Part shown: positions 21,523 to 33,139 of the stretch, piece by piece
How the letters are laid out: the number at the start of each line of letters is the position of its first letter
How positions within the stretch are numbered: the stretch's first letter is position 1
NCBI GenBank assembly: GCA_033239005.1
Contig: BSQZ01000015.1
Coordinates: forward strand, 8,089,001 to 8,153,000
Source: Lamellibrachia satsuma
Lineage: Eukaryota > Annelida > Polychaeta > Sabellida > Siboglinidae
Reading direction: 5' to 3'
DNA length: 64,000 bases
Notes under the pieces: model-generated
Database searches by the model: none
What the model was told of the DNA's origin: nothing
The model's input: only the letters and a program-made list of their open reading frames with translations
Program-made: the position numbers and the translations under genes

Positions 21523-23995
21523 ATGTTAGAAGATATTGACCTTCACATAATTGGCATTACCGAATCATGGGCCAACACAGACATAACAGATGCTGAATTA
21601 GGATTGACAGGATTCGTAACGTTTAGGAGAGATCGAGTAGGAAGAAGGGGAGGGGGAGTTATTTTATATGTTAAAGAATCTATTCAGGCTTATGAAATAA
21701 AATTAGAAAGGGAAGCAGATTACGATGAAGCTGTTTGGTGCAAAATAGTTTCAGGAAATTCAAAATTAACTATTGGATTAGTTTACTGAAGTCCAAACAT
21801 TAACGAAGAGGATAACACAAAAATACTATAAAGGAAGTTAGTAAAGGGGAAAGTATTATAATGGGAGATTTTAACCATGGACACATACAATGGAAATCTC
21901 TAGAGAGTACAGGGGGTGAGAACCAACAATTTCTATTTTTAATTCAGGATAGCTTCCTTACTCAGCACGTGCTAGCACCAACCATGGGAGAAAATGAATT
22001 AGTGGACAATGTAAAAATACATGAACCATTGGGTAACAGTGACCACAATCAAATAAATTTTTACATCAATGTAAAATCAGAAAGCAAAAATAAAAAACGT
22101 ACAGGAGAAACTTACACAAAGGTAACTATAAAGTTATGAGAAAATACTTAGCAAAGGTAGATTGGAATAACATGCTGATGAATAAGACTACAATTGAATG
22201 TTGGAATATTCTAAAATATGAAATTAAGAGTATCATCGATAAATTTGTTCCCTTGAAAAAACCAAGGAAAACAGTCTAGAAAGAAACACTTGTCATAAGA
22301 AGCTATTAGAAAAATAGTGTTTAAGCAAACTATGTGGAGGGTTTATAGGCGTACCAGAAAGGATGAAGACTATGCAAATTACAAAGAGGCACTTAACCTA
22401 GCTACAACTGAAATTAGAAAATCTAAAAGAACCTTTGAAAAAAAATTGGCAGGTAATATAAAAAATGACAGCAAGTTTCTATGCTTATGTAAGGAGTAAA
22501 CAGAAAGTTCGAGATAAGGTCGGACCACTGGAAAACAACAGGGGAAACATAATTTCAGACGGATTTCAAATTGCAGAGGTCCTGAATGAGTATTTCAGCT
22601 CAGTGTTTACCACAGAAGATATCAGCTCACTTCCAGTTCCATTTATTAAATTTGAGGGCAATAAATCAGAACATTTAGGGCAGTTATTTGTAAATCCTGA
22701 AATGATAGCAAAGAAAATTAAGAAGATGAAAGATAATAAATCACCTGGAGTTGATGGGATACCACCAAAACTGCTTAAGGAAATTGTTGAGCAAATTAGT
22801 ACACCACTTGCAAAATTGTTTAACTTGTCACTAGAAGAAGGAATAGTTCCTTCAGAATGGAAAGAAGCAAACATTACGCCACTATTTAAGAAGGGATCGA
22901 GGAACAAGCCAGAAAATTACAGACCAGTGAGTTTAACATCAGTTGTATGTAAATTACTCGAAACATTAATTAGAGACCACATGGTGGAATTCCTTGTAAA
23001 ACATAATTTAATAAATACATGGGTTCCTAAAATCAAGGTCATGTCTAACCAATCTCTTATGTTTTTTTGAAGAAATTACAAAGTGGGTAGATGACGGGTC
23101 ACCAGTAGATGTTGTCTACTTAGATTTTCAGAAAGCTTATGATAAAGTGCCACACCAAAGATTGTTACTTAAACTTAAAGCCCATGGTATAGGTAATGAT
23201 GTAATCAACTGGATAGAAAAGTGGCTTACACACAAAGACAGAGAGTAATAGTAGATGGTGAGATTTCAAACTGGAAATCGGTTTTGAGTGGGGTACCACA
23301 GGGATCAGTATTAGGCCCTATACTTTTTTTAATATATATATAAATGATTTAGAAGATGACATATGTAGCAAAGTACTAAAATTGGCAGATGACACAAAAG
23401 TATTCAGAAAGGTTACAAATGATACAGATAAAAAACATTTTACAGGATGATCTAGAGATAAATTAGTTAAATGGTCAGAAAAATGGCAAATGTTATTCAA
23501 TTTTGGGAAGTGTAAATGTATACACATAGAAGATTATAAAATGGGGGATGCTGTACTAGGTAGAACCACACAAGAAAGGGACTTAGGAGTGTATTCAAGC
23601 ATGGAGGCCATATCGTAAAAAGGACATAGACAAGCTAGAAAGAATACAAAGAAGAGCAACTAAAATGATTCCAGAATTGAGAGACCTTAGTTACGAAAGT
23701 CGCTTATTACAATGTGGTTTGACAACACTAGAGACCAGGAGACTAAGAGGAGACCAAATAGAAGTATTTAAAATAGTGAACGGTTATGAGGATGTTGATA
23801 GGAATATGTTCTTCAAACTTAAAGAAGGCAGTAGAACCAGAGGACACAAAGCAGCATTAGTTAAGGAGCAGTGTAGGTTGGAGGGTGATAAATGAATGGA
23901 ACAAACTGTCAAACGATTGTGTTGACGCTAGTAGTGTGAATATGTTTAAAAATAGAATTGACAGATATTTGATAAGGGTGGGCTACACATAGATG
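21523..23995 (+). pseudogene. LINE ORF2 (endonuclease + reverse transcriptase), broken
   Basis: The endonuclease starts at 21523 (IIGITESWAN, the catalytic Glu block; GGGVILYVKES) and hits a stop at 21787 where copy B has Arg in VYRSPN. It resumes with MGDFNHGHIQW (21861) and NSDHNQI. The segment equivalent to copy B's NVLDLILSS is deleted. RT starts near 22500: KSPGVDGIPPKLLKEI, NYRPVSLTSVVCKLLETLI, then after a frameshift near 23015 VDVVYLDFQKAYDKVPHQR, SGVPQGSVLGPILF and LADDTKVF (ADD catalytic pair). The C-terminal part (23665-23995) follows a deletion. Confidence 0.9.
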
Positions 23996-24095
23996 AGAAA
24001 ATTGTTGGACTCTCGATAAGCCAATGGCTTCCTTGTCCACTTGCCATCTGGAACTTGTTGTTTGGGATGGCAATCTTGTTAAATTTTGTTAAATA

Positions 24096-24640
24096 TATAA
24101 AGTCTCTCTAAAGTCCTTGAGGCCAGGCTGAACAACGACCAGCCCTTCAGAAGGAAGGTGGGCATGTCTGCCAGTGACCCACTTCGAATAAAGGGACACT
24201 CGGCTCCAGAGGACCCAAAACAAGTGGCCCAGCCAGTAACAGATCACTTGTCAAGATTCGACACCAGTTAGGGAGGGACATGCATAACACAGACGGGTGC
24301 AATAGTGTTTAATGTTATTTAATAAAAGTTAATGTTAGATAATAAAGAAATGTTTAATTGCAATTACCTTTATACACAGTACTGTGGATTCTTTGGGTGA
24401 GCAAAGCATGAATTTTTTTAACATTGAAAAAGTTAACCATATATCATTCAGAGAGAAAGAATTTCAACTGTGACACATTCAAAGGGCAAAGTGTCATGTT
24501 ACCTTTTTTGGAAAAAAATCCAACAAATGCATTATTAAAAGTTGTAACAGTTTTGTAACTACTCGCAATATTGTACCAAGCATTGTTTAAATAGCAATAG
24601 CATTGAGTATTACAACAGTGCAAAATTGCCCCCATCCCTA
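24096..24640. other. No gene seen
   Basis: 24110-24300 is more GC-rich and reads like the end of some repeat (it contains CACTCGGCTCCAGAGGACCC), but I find no second copy in the window. The rest is AT-rich. Confidence 0.35.
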
Positions 24641-24649
24641 ACTGCTGCG

Positions 24650-24810
24650 TAGTAAAACGTAGTAAAAATGCGAGGTGAGTAGTCATAAATCCTGTATACT
24701 GGCCATCTGGTGACAGATATGACTTTGTTAGCGTCAACAGCAAACCTGTCTGCCCTGTATAAATTGGTGATGTCCAAAACACCTTGGTCCAGGATCAGTA
24801 TGTCGACTTC
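24650..24810 (-). pseudogene. P2X7 ballast-like exon, internally deleted
   Basis: On the minus strand a splice-acceptor-like CTGTCTGCAG precedes 24810, followed by EVDILILDQGVLDITNLYRA and a few more residues (DRFAVDAN). This aligns with the start of the exon at 26173 (EMDLLVLDPTVL...RYRTDVFGV). After a frame change it reads SYLSPDGQYTGF, which aligns with that exon's end (GQYTGF). The middle (the LWRHG...SCC block) is missing, so this copy is broken. Confidence 0.6.
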
Positions 24811-24829
24811 CTGCAGACAGAATAATGTA

Positions 24830-26150
24830 TATAATTATATATTGCATGTTTTATTTTTGTATGGTGCTTCACAATTAATGTGTGTATATTAATGTTTTTT
24901 TAAGATACTTGAGCAAACAAATTTTAATAAAATGTATGTGTAGTCGAATAAGAAATAACAGACTTGGAGAAGAAGTGCTGTGGGATGAAACCCAAGCACT
25001 GTCTCAGTCTTCGACCGGTAATTAACACACCTTTACAATCTATTTATAGTTTCTCCATGACTTGAACACACTAAAACCTGACATAAATTATATGTAATTA
25101 CATCAAAACACATTCAGGATATGTAATTGGTGTAATGTATGCGAAAAGAACTTAACTGCATATTAGATGTAACACAAACATCCATCTGCTTGATGGCAAT
25201 AATTAGTTACAGACACGTCATTGCAGTAATGTTTTACAGATAAACTTTCAATTAATTGAACATGAAATATATTTAAAAACTGGCTTTATAAATAAATGAA
25301 ACACTGGTATCTTTACATGCTGTAAAAACTACATGGTCAGATACGATCATCATTGAAGCCATTCACTCACTGGTGATCAAGTAATGGATAAGGGTTACAC
25401 ACATACAGCAGTGGACCAACATGAATACTGACCTGCACTAAGCAGATTGTCTTCAACATTTGTATCACCAAATCTAAATCAATCATTGCAGCTCCCTGCC
25501 CTTTCATGCTGGAAAATGCTTGAACAAACATAAATGCCTTATTATACCAACTTTCTTACAGAATGTACATCATTGGCTCTAACCAACTGATCTCATTAAG
25601 AACCACTGAACAAATATAATCAGCTGTCCATGAAGCAACAACAGAACAGTATGGGATAACCAGACTGTGTTACATCAGCAGACAACTGTCAAGCATCACT
25701 CTTTCTTTATTTGCGTTTTGTTAAGCAGTCATGTCTGCTACAAAGTTTCCCTTGCTGCAACATGGTTTTATATGTGATTGGTAATGAAAATGATAATGAA
25801 GAATTGTAAATTATACACATACCTAGTGACAACATGATATACAAATATATACAAATTATAACAAGCAAATTATACTGATCACAATGAACACTCTTAATGA
25901 CTCTGACCCTGTTTAATAGCATTATATCTCTGGCACAGAATATGCTGTTGAGTGTTTGACGTATATTCTACTTTCATATCAACATTATGTGCAACTGTTA
26001 CAACAAATCAGACCTACAATGAATATAATATTCTCATGATATAATATATATGGCATCTTGTGGCAGTACAATTATTATGTATATATGTATGTATTCATGT
26101 AACATGCATAATCATTTTATGCAAACAGTACAGTTAAAATGCCTAAAATT
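24830..26150. other. No gene seen
   Basis: AT-rich sequence between the two oppositely oriented P2X7-like exons. On the minus strand near 25540-25430 an open stretch (MKGQGAAMIDLDLVIQ) is followed by a donor-like GTCAGT, but there is no family match, so I do not call an exon. Confidence 0.3.
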
Positions 26151-26172
26151 TTATGATATATATTTTCTACAG

Positions 26173-26415
26173 GAAATGGATTTACTGGTACTCGACCCTA
26201 CAGTATTGACAATGGTGGGACGTTACAGAACTGACGTGTTTGGTGTGCCAGCACGAAGGGACAATGATGTTACGCAGTTTGTTCTGTGGCGACATGGCAA
26301 GCTGGGAATAGGTAACCGCCGTGTTATACTAAGCTGTTGTGTGTGGCAAATTAGACAGACATTTCCAAGTGAAAATGGACAATACACTGGGTTCAAAGTT
26401 CATAGATTAGGTTAA
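26173..26415 (+). CDS. P2X7 ballast-domain-like terminal exon
   Basis: An exon-like 81-codon stretch after the acceptor TTTTCTACAG (ends 26172), finishing at TAA 26413-26415. It reads EMDLLVLDPTVL, YRTDVFGVPARRDNDVTQFV, LWRHGKLGIGNRR, VILSCCVWQIRQTFPSENGQ and YTGF. The FVLWRHG...RRVILSCCVWxIRxxFPxxxGQYTGF arrangement matches the cytosolic C-terminal (ballast) domain of P2X7 receptors, which also occurs as standalone multicopy genes in many invertebrates. The double Cys is part of the zinc-binding set in P2X7. No transmembrane or channel part is present here. Upstream exons are not identified, so the gene may be partial or a dead copy. Confidence 0.6.
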   Translation, partial: EMDLLVLDPTVLTMVGRYRTDVFGVPARRDNDVTQFVLWRHGKLGIGNRRVILSCCVWQIRQTFPSENGQYTGFKVHRLG

Positions 26416-26633
26416 GTCATTACTTGTTAAACATGAATGCACACTGTGAAAAATTATCCAGACACATTAAGTTACCCATGACAGTTTTCAAACCACATTG
26501 CTTTCAGAAAAATATTTACCTTTGAATTGTTTGATATTACACAACAAATACACACGTTAAATGGCACGTTGTTGGTTACCTGTTCCTACCTTGCTTCTCC
26601 CCGTTACATTGGGAACAAATGTCAATGACACAG

Positions 26634-26889
26634 TTAAGTCTTTCTAAATCGATTACGATGCCTGGCAACTAGCTCAGATGTTGGTGGAGCAGGCACTTTT
26701 GCGATGTTGGGTGCAATGTTTCTGGGATTGCCAGGCTTGATGCCATGCTTCCTGGCTTTGGGCAATTCATCCTCTATGCAGGCACAGATGATTGTCTCCT
26801 GCAGGCTGACAATGTACTCATAATGTTTCGGTTGCTGCTCTGGCACAATTGTCCAGTTTTTCCCTGTTTTGTTGAATACCTTGTGGTAA
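26634..26889 (-). CDS. Unidentified exon-like frame, minus strand
   Basis: Preceded on the minus strand by an acceptor-like TTGTTAATTTACAG, the frame runs from about 26888 to a stop at 26634. It reads KTGKNWTIVPEQQPKHYEYI, LQETIICACIEDELPKARKH, GIKPGNPRNIAP and PAPPTSELVARHRNRF, then ends in RKT. The composition (Pro/Arg/Lys-rich end, no low complexity) looks protein-like. I do not recognise the family. It sits 219 bp from the P2X7-like exon on the opposite strand. It could be a final exon of a host gene or of a TE. Confidence 0.4.
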
Positions 26890-27429
26890 CTGTAAATTAA
26901 CAAACAAACTTAATGATGTGTTATACGACAATTAATAACTCTTGTTAGGGAGGATGGCATTTGCAAGACATTCTCCATTCTACATGCTGGTGTTATGCAC
27001 TGTTTCAATGTAAATAGCTAAATTATTTAACACAAATGTAAAGTTATTGAAAATACTGGATAAGAATGCATATGCATAACATGATATACACATGCTGTTT
27101 TTATTTTGCACTGTATTACTGGTAGTGTATTGCAATGCAATAAACCTCCCATTGGAAATATTAACATATGTGAATGATGTTTCTTTCTTTGTGTAAACAG
27201 CCGTCTGAAACATTGTTTTAATTACTATGTAGTCTTCTTTACAAAATACTAACTAACCCAAGGGTTGTGCTATAATGGAATGTCATTGTTGTTGTGTCTA
27301 ACAACAATGTATACAAGCTATGCCTACACAGTGTGCCCTTTGCTGTTTGTCTTCAGTGGCAAATGTTTGTGCTTCTTCTATTGCTGCAAGGAAATTTTGT
27401 GCCCGATACACTGGTAAGCTGCAATAGAT

Positions 27430-28565
27430 AAGTTTTAACTGTTATGTTTCATAAGCATGATTCAGTTGCCAACTCCACTGCTGGTGGACTTTGGAGCACA
27501 CACTGTGAACATGGACATTCCAGCTAAGTTTATTATCAAGATGGACACCTAGGTATTTGTACTGACTGATCTGGGCAATTTCTTCACCATGGATAACAAC
27601 AGGAAAGTGATCGGCAACAATACATTTAGCATCAAAAATCATCTCTTGAGTCTTGCTAACATTGAGTTTGAGGTGGTTGTTGTCACACCAATGTACAAAG
27701 CTTTTAGTTTCGGAAGTGTACATGTCAGATGTCAGAATCAGCATGTTACAGACTAGCTGAGTCATCAGAAAATGTTATTATGTAGTTGTTAGTACTGCTG
27801 CTGGTACAGTCATTTGTATACAGAATGTAAGAAATCGGCAAACTGACACAACCTTGGGGTGCACTGGTATTTGTTACCACAGTTAGGGAAAGAGATTTAT
27901 TTTGACAAGCTGCACTCTGTCTGTTAGAAAAGAATGATACCACTTGATGATATATGGATTGACATTCATTTGTTTCAGTTTAGTTAGCATGGTGTGAGGT
28001 TGGATAAGGTTGAACGCCGAGCTAAAGTCTATAAACAGTAGTCTAGCATAAGCCTTGGGCTTGTCTCTAAGTGTTTCAAAATTAAATGAACAACAGTGTT
28101 GACAGCATCGTCAGTTCCTCTGCCGTGCCTGTAGGCATATTGGAATAGTTCAAGATAGTCCTGAACATCTAACCTCAGTTTACAAGCCACTAAGCATTCC
28201 AAACATATCATGACAATTGATGTAAGTGCAACAGGTCTGTAATCATTGTTTTCTTTTGGGCAAATTATCTTTGGTAGGAGTAATATATGAGATTTTCCAG
28301 AGTATTGGTACCCTGTGGCTATCGACCGAAAGTTGGAATATGGGGCACCAAGCCTGTGCCAGCTCTTCTGCAAATGTTTTCAATAAAAAAATGCTGGAAT
28401 GCCATCAGGACCAGTTGCTTTTCTATTGCATACATGTTGGAAGACTTTGGTAACAACATCTACATCAATTTCAAGCCTATCAGCATTACTGACAAACACA
28501 GCACAGAGCACTGAGCACAGAATCACGTCTACTGGAAGAGTCCTGAGTATCAAAATGTTTGTAAA
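27430..28565 (-). pseudogene. Non-LTR retrotransposon RT fragment, minus strand
   Basis: In order on the minus strand: RKATGPDGIP (28430-28395), NDYRPVALTSIVM...AYRHGRGTDDAV (28285-28080), DFSSAFNLIQPHT (about 28025, motif A), SAPQGCVSLPISYILYTND (27860, motif B/C lead), FSDDSA in place of the usual F/YADD (27752), then FVHWCDNNHLKLNVSKTQEM and YKYLGVHLDNKLSW (27690-27530). This is a contiguous RT palm and thumb of a LINE, with frameshifts. Endonuclease and both ends are missing. The A-to-S change next to the catalytic pair and the frame breaks indicate a dead copy. Confidence 0.85.
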
Positions 28566-28639
28566 AATCATTCATTTCATCAGCAAAGCCTGTTCATTTA
28601 TATATCTAGTTCTTTGCATTTATAATACAAGTTGAAATA

Positions 28640-29172
28640 CTAAAACAAAACAAACAATAAATAAACACGATTACAGATCACCAAAGTGTTTGGTCACCTT
28701 TACTTTTTTTGTTAGTGACACTTGAGAAGCCACTTTCAAAGCTGACTCAACCACTTGTCTAAGCCAGCTAAATCCAGTCTAAGCCAGCTAAACCCCATGT
28801 CTAAGTGGGTTGACGGCTCCAGTGATACGTTTATTTAATCAATAAATATTATCACTTAATATTGTGTAAAAATGTAATAATTTTTTTTAATCATCAAACT
28901 TTATTGTGCTCAAGTGTCAGTGAAAATGTGCAAGAATGTACCTTTGTATTTAATATATGGTATTTGAATAACACAATGTTGTTACTATATTTCTCTGTGA
29001 CTTTCTTAGGCAAATTTTTGATATTTTCATTACTTTTTTCATGTAGCTTTATTTCCACACATTATCCCTACATGTATATCAACATAGACAAATATTTAGT
29101 TGTATCTGTAACATACCTTAACCTTTCATTAAATAACTATTTGATTTGCATATTTCATGCCCCATGTTACAG
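28640..29172. other. No gene seen
   Basis: AT-rich. A short direct repeat (GTCTAAGCCAGCTAAA, about 28762-28795) is the only structure noticed. The 109-codon frame 28862-29191 is hydrophobic translation of AT-rich DNA. Confidence 0.3.
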
Positions 29173-29606
29173 TGGCCTACTTTCCATTTAGTGATGTGCT
29201 CATCAAATTGACGTTGGATGGTAGCAATGTGCATGCGTGTAATGGGTTGTCCATAGTACAATCAAATAATTTAGTTCCTAAATATGTGGTGAGTACCCAT
29301 AATTGATAATGTTTATGCTGTTTATATTCTATACTGTAGTTAAAGCTTATATAGTATATAAAATATTATTCACTTTGATTACCAGTTGCTTTCTGGATAT
29401 TTTCTGTTGTTGTTGTCAAATGTTGGTTTTCTGTCTGACATAGTCATATGAACATCTGTCCACAGGCACAATTCACAACAGGAGGACTGGTATATTACTG
29501 CCATTCTGGGATGGTTTTACATGACAACCCACTTGGAGGCATTATGTTTAACAATGAGACAATACTGTCAATGAGGCAGGGCAATACACAACACACAACA
29601 CCATAG
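29173..29606 (+). CDS. Two-exon unidentified gene-like unit (29173-29288, 29466-29606)
   Basis: Exon 1 follows a CATGTTACAG acceptor and ends at 29288 before GTGAGT. It reads AYFPFSDVLIKLTLDGSN, then VHACNGLSIVQSNNLVPKYV. Exon 2 follows CTGTCCACAG (ends 29465) and reads AQFTTGGLVYYCHSGMVLHD, then NPLGGIMFNNETILSMRQGN, to TAG at 29604-29606. The splice phases agree (both on a codon boundary), which supports a real intron of 177 bp. I do not recognise the family. Upstream exons are not located, and the gene may be truncated. Confidence 0.45.
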
Positions 29607-29829
29607 AACCTGATAACAGATTGGACTGATGCTTATCTGTGTGCACTGATGGGACAGTAGTGACTCACTGAAGCTTCCAGTGTTGTTACAACAATGATTG
29701 CGTTTTAACTTAAAACAACCATTCTTCCATAACAGTTCTTCTTTCCACATCTTTAGATGATCATTTACGTGTTTGTTCATATTATGGTGTAACTTTTTCA
29801 ATTTGCTACATTTCAATGGGCAAATTCTT

Positions 29830-31725
29830 TCCCACTGCTGACAGACGAGGGCATCAAACTAGACCCGAATAAAGTCGCGGCCATAGTTAACATGCCAATG
29901 CCTATTGACTTCGAAGGAGTACGCCGCCTCATTGGCACCTTGCAGTACTTGGGCAAGTTCGTGAAGGGGTTGACCGACTTCACAGCTCCGTTGCGTGAAC
30001 GGATACGCAAGGAAAGCGAGTTCGCATGGAACGAGTCGCACACCAAGGCGCCGCGTGCGATACACGACAAGCTCAGTAACGCTCCAGTGCTGCGTTATTA
30101 CGACGTAAGTAAAGACGTAGCAATCCAGGCAGACGCGTCTCAGACAGGCCTGGGGGTTGCGCAGGAAGGCCAGCCGATATGTTGTGTAAGCAGAGCCATG
30201 ATGGAAACCGAACAAAAGTACGCACAGATCGAGAAAGAACTGTTGGCGATAGTGTTCGCATGTGAGCGGTTCAACGACTATATCTATGGACGAGATATAG
30301 CACACGTGGAGAAAGTGTTTTCAAGCGAGAAATACACTTGGCACCGAAGCGCCTGCAGCGCATGAGACTGCGCCTGCAGAAATATCCACTGGACGTAAGG
30401 GTCAGAAATGTGTGTACGTTGAGCCAAGCGTACATCACTGAGGATAACCGAGACACTAGTCGTGATGTCAATAACGATGTCAGTAAAGTTGACTCAGAAG
30501 AGATGATGTATAGTGACAGCATCATGCTTCCTGAAGAGAAACTTGTCGAATTGCAGCCCGCCACCAAGGAAGACACAGCGTTGCAGTAGCTCGAGAAGGC
30601 CATCAAAACAGGGTGGCAAGGCTCGAGTAGACGCAAAGAAGTACTGACGCCGTACTTACAGTGCCAAGACGAACTGCTAGTCGAAGATGGGCTAATCTTC
30701 AAGGGAGACAGGCTAGTGATCCCCCGTATAATGCTAGCCGGAATGGTGCAACTTGTACACCAAGGCCACATTGTAGCAGAGGGATGCCTGTGCAAGGCGC
30801 ACAATGTCATTTATTGGCCTGGTGTGAACACTGAGGTGAAGGACCACATCAGCAAGTGCAATGTTTGCAACGCACACCGACCGGAACAGTGCCGCGAAAA
30901 GTTGCAAACACACGGATTTCCCCATCTACCATGGGCCAAGGTCGCTACGGATGTGTTTGAGCTAGACGGAAAGAACTACGTCGTACTGGTTGATTATTAC
31001 AGCAATTTCTTCGAGATCAACGAGCTCAAGAAGACCACGACACAGGCTGTTATCGATACTGTACGGCCACACCACGCATGGTGCTCCTTCGAAACTAATG
31101 AGTGACAATGGACCACGGTATCGTCAGAGGAATTTGCGAAGTTTGCTCGTGGGTGGGGCTTTGAGCACGTGACATCGTGCCCGCACTACCCGCAAAGTAA
31201 CGGAAAAGATAAGAACGCAGTGAAAACAGCCAATATGTTACTCCGGAAGGCCAAACTTGATAGAAGCGACCCACTGAAGGCTATTCTGGAATGGCGCAAC
31301 AAACCAACCGATGGCTTGAAAAGCTAACCCGTGCAACGTTTGATGTCACGCCGCACCAAAACACTGTTGTCGACGCGCAAAAACCTGCTGGTACCAGCAA
31401 TTCTGCAAAGAAATGTCAGCGTTGCTACCGAACAACGAAAGCAAACTCAACGACGGCATTACGACACCCACTCTACGCCGCTGAAAGAGCTAAGTGTTGG
31501 ACAGGCGGTCAGAATAAAGCTGTCTGGACGTAAAACTTGGAATTTCGGCGTGTGTAAAAGTTAACTGGGGCAGCGATCCTACAATGTTGAGGTTGCCGGT
31601 CAGACGTATCGGAGAAACAGACGACAGTTTAGGGCAACCAGCGAGATGGCTATCCTCGGGAGCGTGGATGACGTAACGCCAGACGAAGGAGAGCCCGAGC
31701 CGACCGGTCAACGACAAATAATAAT
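29830..31725 (+). pseudogene. Ty3/Gypsy pol fragment: RNase H and integrase
   Basis: It starts abruptly inside the RT thumb (LTDEGIKLDPNKVAAI; LQYLGKF), then RNase H (IQADASQTGLGVA; EQKYAQIEKELLAIVFACER). A frameshift near 30300 and a stop at 30587 precede integrase: the HHCC zinc region (HQGHIVAEG...CNVCNAH, 30757-30880), the first catalytic Asp (ATDVFELDGK), the second in SDNGPRY (shifted frame, 31098), and PQSNGKDKNAV, where Lys stands at the expected catalytic Glu. A C-terminal KLSGRKTW segment follows. LTRs, gag and protease are absent. Higher GC than the flanks marks it as foreign to the local AT-rich DNA. Confidence 0.87.
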
Positions 31726-31830
31726 AATAATAAAATGACTTCTTTGGCGCCAATATCCAAAGGATTAGGCATTCTCGTGTCCATGTACAATGCAAAAAGT
31801 CGTCAACAGATGGATGGAGGTGCCAAGAAG

Positions 31831-32260
31831 CTAAGGAGGATAGGCAATTTTGAAAAGATAGGTTTTCAGATTACGGCGAAATGAAGCTATATTTCTTGCT
31901 GATTTTACGCTGTCGGGGAGTGAATTCCACACAGTTGGTGCGGCAGCCGAGAAAGCTCGAGTTCCAGCGTTTGTCTTAACTCTGGGAACAGAAAGTAAAT
32001 CAGAACCAGACGACCGAAGCTGTCTGGGCTGTTTTGCTGGAGTGAGCATTGAATGTAAATACGCAGGTTGTTTGGTTGAAAGGGTTTGATAGGTAATTGT
32101 ACAGATATTGAAAATAATGCGATATCGCACATGGAGCCAATGCAATGATTTTAGAAGTGGCACTGAAAGAGAGAAACAAGGAGATCGTGTAACTACCCTA
32201 GCCAAACAATTTTGGACACGTTGAAGTTTTGTAGTTGACATTCCGTTATCGCCATGTGAA
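31831..32260 (-). pseudogene. L2-like LINE, C-terminal end
   Basis: The minus strand reads TKLQRVQNCLARVV, SVPLLKSLHWLHVRYRIIF, LSVPRVKTNAGTRAFSAAAP, TVWNSLPDSV and SFRRNLKTYLF, ending at the stop near 31831. This is the conserved tail of L2/CR1-related LINE ORF2. The RT palm is missing; homology starts near 32260, so it is a typical 5-prime-truncated insertion. The open frame continues upstream to 32514 but that part does not match. Confidence 0.88.
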
Positions 32261-33139
32261 CCAAGACGCACGACACTTCCTGACCATGGTGACATTAAGC
32301 CACCATACTGGCTGGTCGAACAGTGAGAGTTGTGAGAAAACAATAAAAAAATAGATGTCACGAGATACCCCAGCTGATACGGTATATTTGGGCTGGCTGA
32401 ATAGTTGCGACTTTTGAACTCTAGTGCAATACTCAGAGGAACATTAGCATATAGAGTAGTGGGCGTTGCATCTGAAGCACAGCAGTCTACGCTATGATCT
32501 AGATCAGTAAACATGTGTAACTAGCGAGCAGCACAATAAACTTATAATATTGACGTATTGTTTGTATGTTATTAACATAAAAGCAAGCAGTTGCCGTAAG
32601 AGTCCCGTGAGAACCACGAAGTCGCGAACGGAGTTGCGCCCCCCCCCTTTTCACATCCACTATGTCAGTGCCACGTATTATATCTTTCAGCAAGATATGC
32701 ATCTACAGACGTCTCGCCATCTCTGTACAAGTGCTGTGTAGACAGCAAATATCTGCCACTTGTCAGAGATACTCTGAACTCGTGTAGCTTAGCAAAACAA
32801 ATGTAGTTGTTGATAAACTTGGAATTATTAGTAATACCTACTTGCTTAAGAAAATACTGAATGAAATACACTTCTGCTAAGCTACCATCCCACTGACACA
32901 CAAGTTACACACTACACTGGCCATTAGTAGCCCCCACATATAATATAGTAGATAATATACCCCAGTGATCAGTCTGTCCACCAAGCAAATGACATGTCCC
33001 TAGAGACTGCCACATAGAGAGCACACATAAACACAAGCTACAGTGCTCCAACTTCCCAACCTGGAACACATCAACAAAACGCCATCCCCTGATAATACTA
33101 GTGTCCCAACCCACTTCATCAAGTATTTAGGAAGTACAG
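32261..33139. other. No gene seen
   Basis: Contains a poly-C run near 32640 and mixed sequence. No element boundaries recognised apart from the LTR starting at 33140. Confidence 0.35.

Larger units (their letters stand above)
20222..24095 (+). mobile_element. CR1-like LINE, copy A
   Basis: Two-ORF non-LTR retrotransposon closely related to copy B (42.0-46.6 kb). ORF1 (20222-21392) has an esterase domain; ORF2 (21523-23995) has endonuclease and RT. The 3-prime end (23990-24095) shares ATGAGAAAATTGTTGGACTC and a TTGTTAAA-type terminal repeat with copy B. Relative to B it starts inside ORF1 and has two deletions, about 150 bp at 23592 and 28 bp at 23880. Many small indels inactivate ORF2. Confidence 0.9.

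Noticed and set aside
28862..29191. 109-codon hydrophobic plus frame as a membrane protein
   Set aside because: AT-rich DNA readily yields Phe/Leu/Ile/Tyr frames; no start context or homology, and it overlaps the better-supported exon start at 29173.
31831..32514. A 227-codon minus-strand protein-coding gene
   Set aside because: Only the part below about 32260 matches, and it is the tail of an L2-like LINE; the rest is chance extension.
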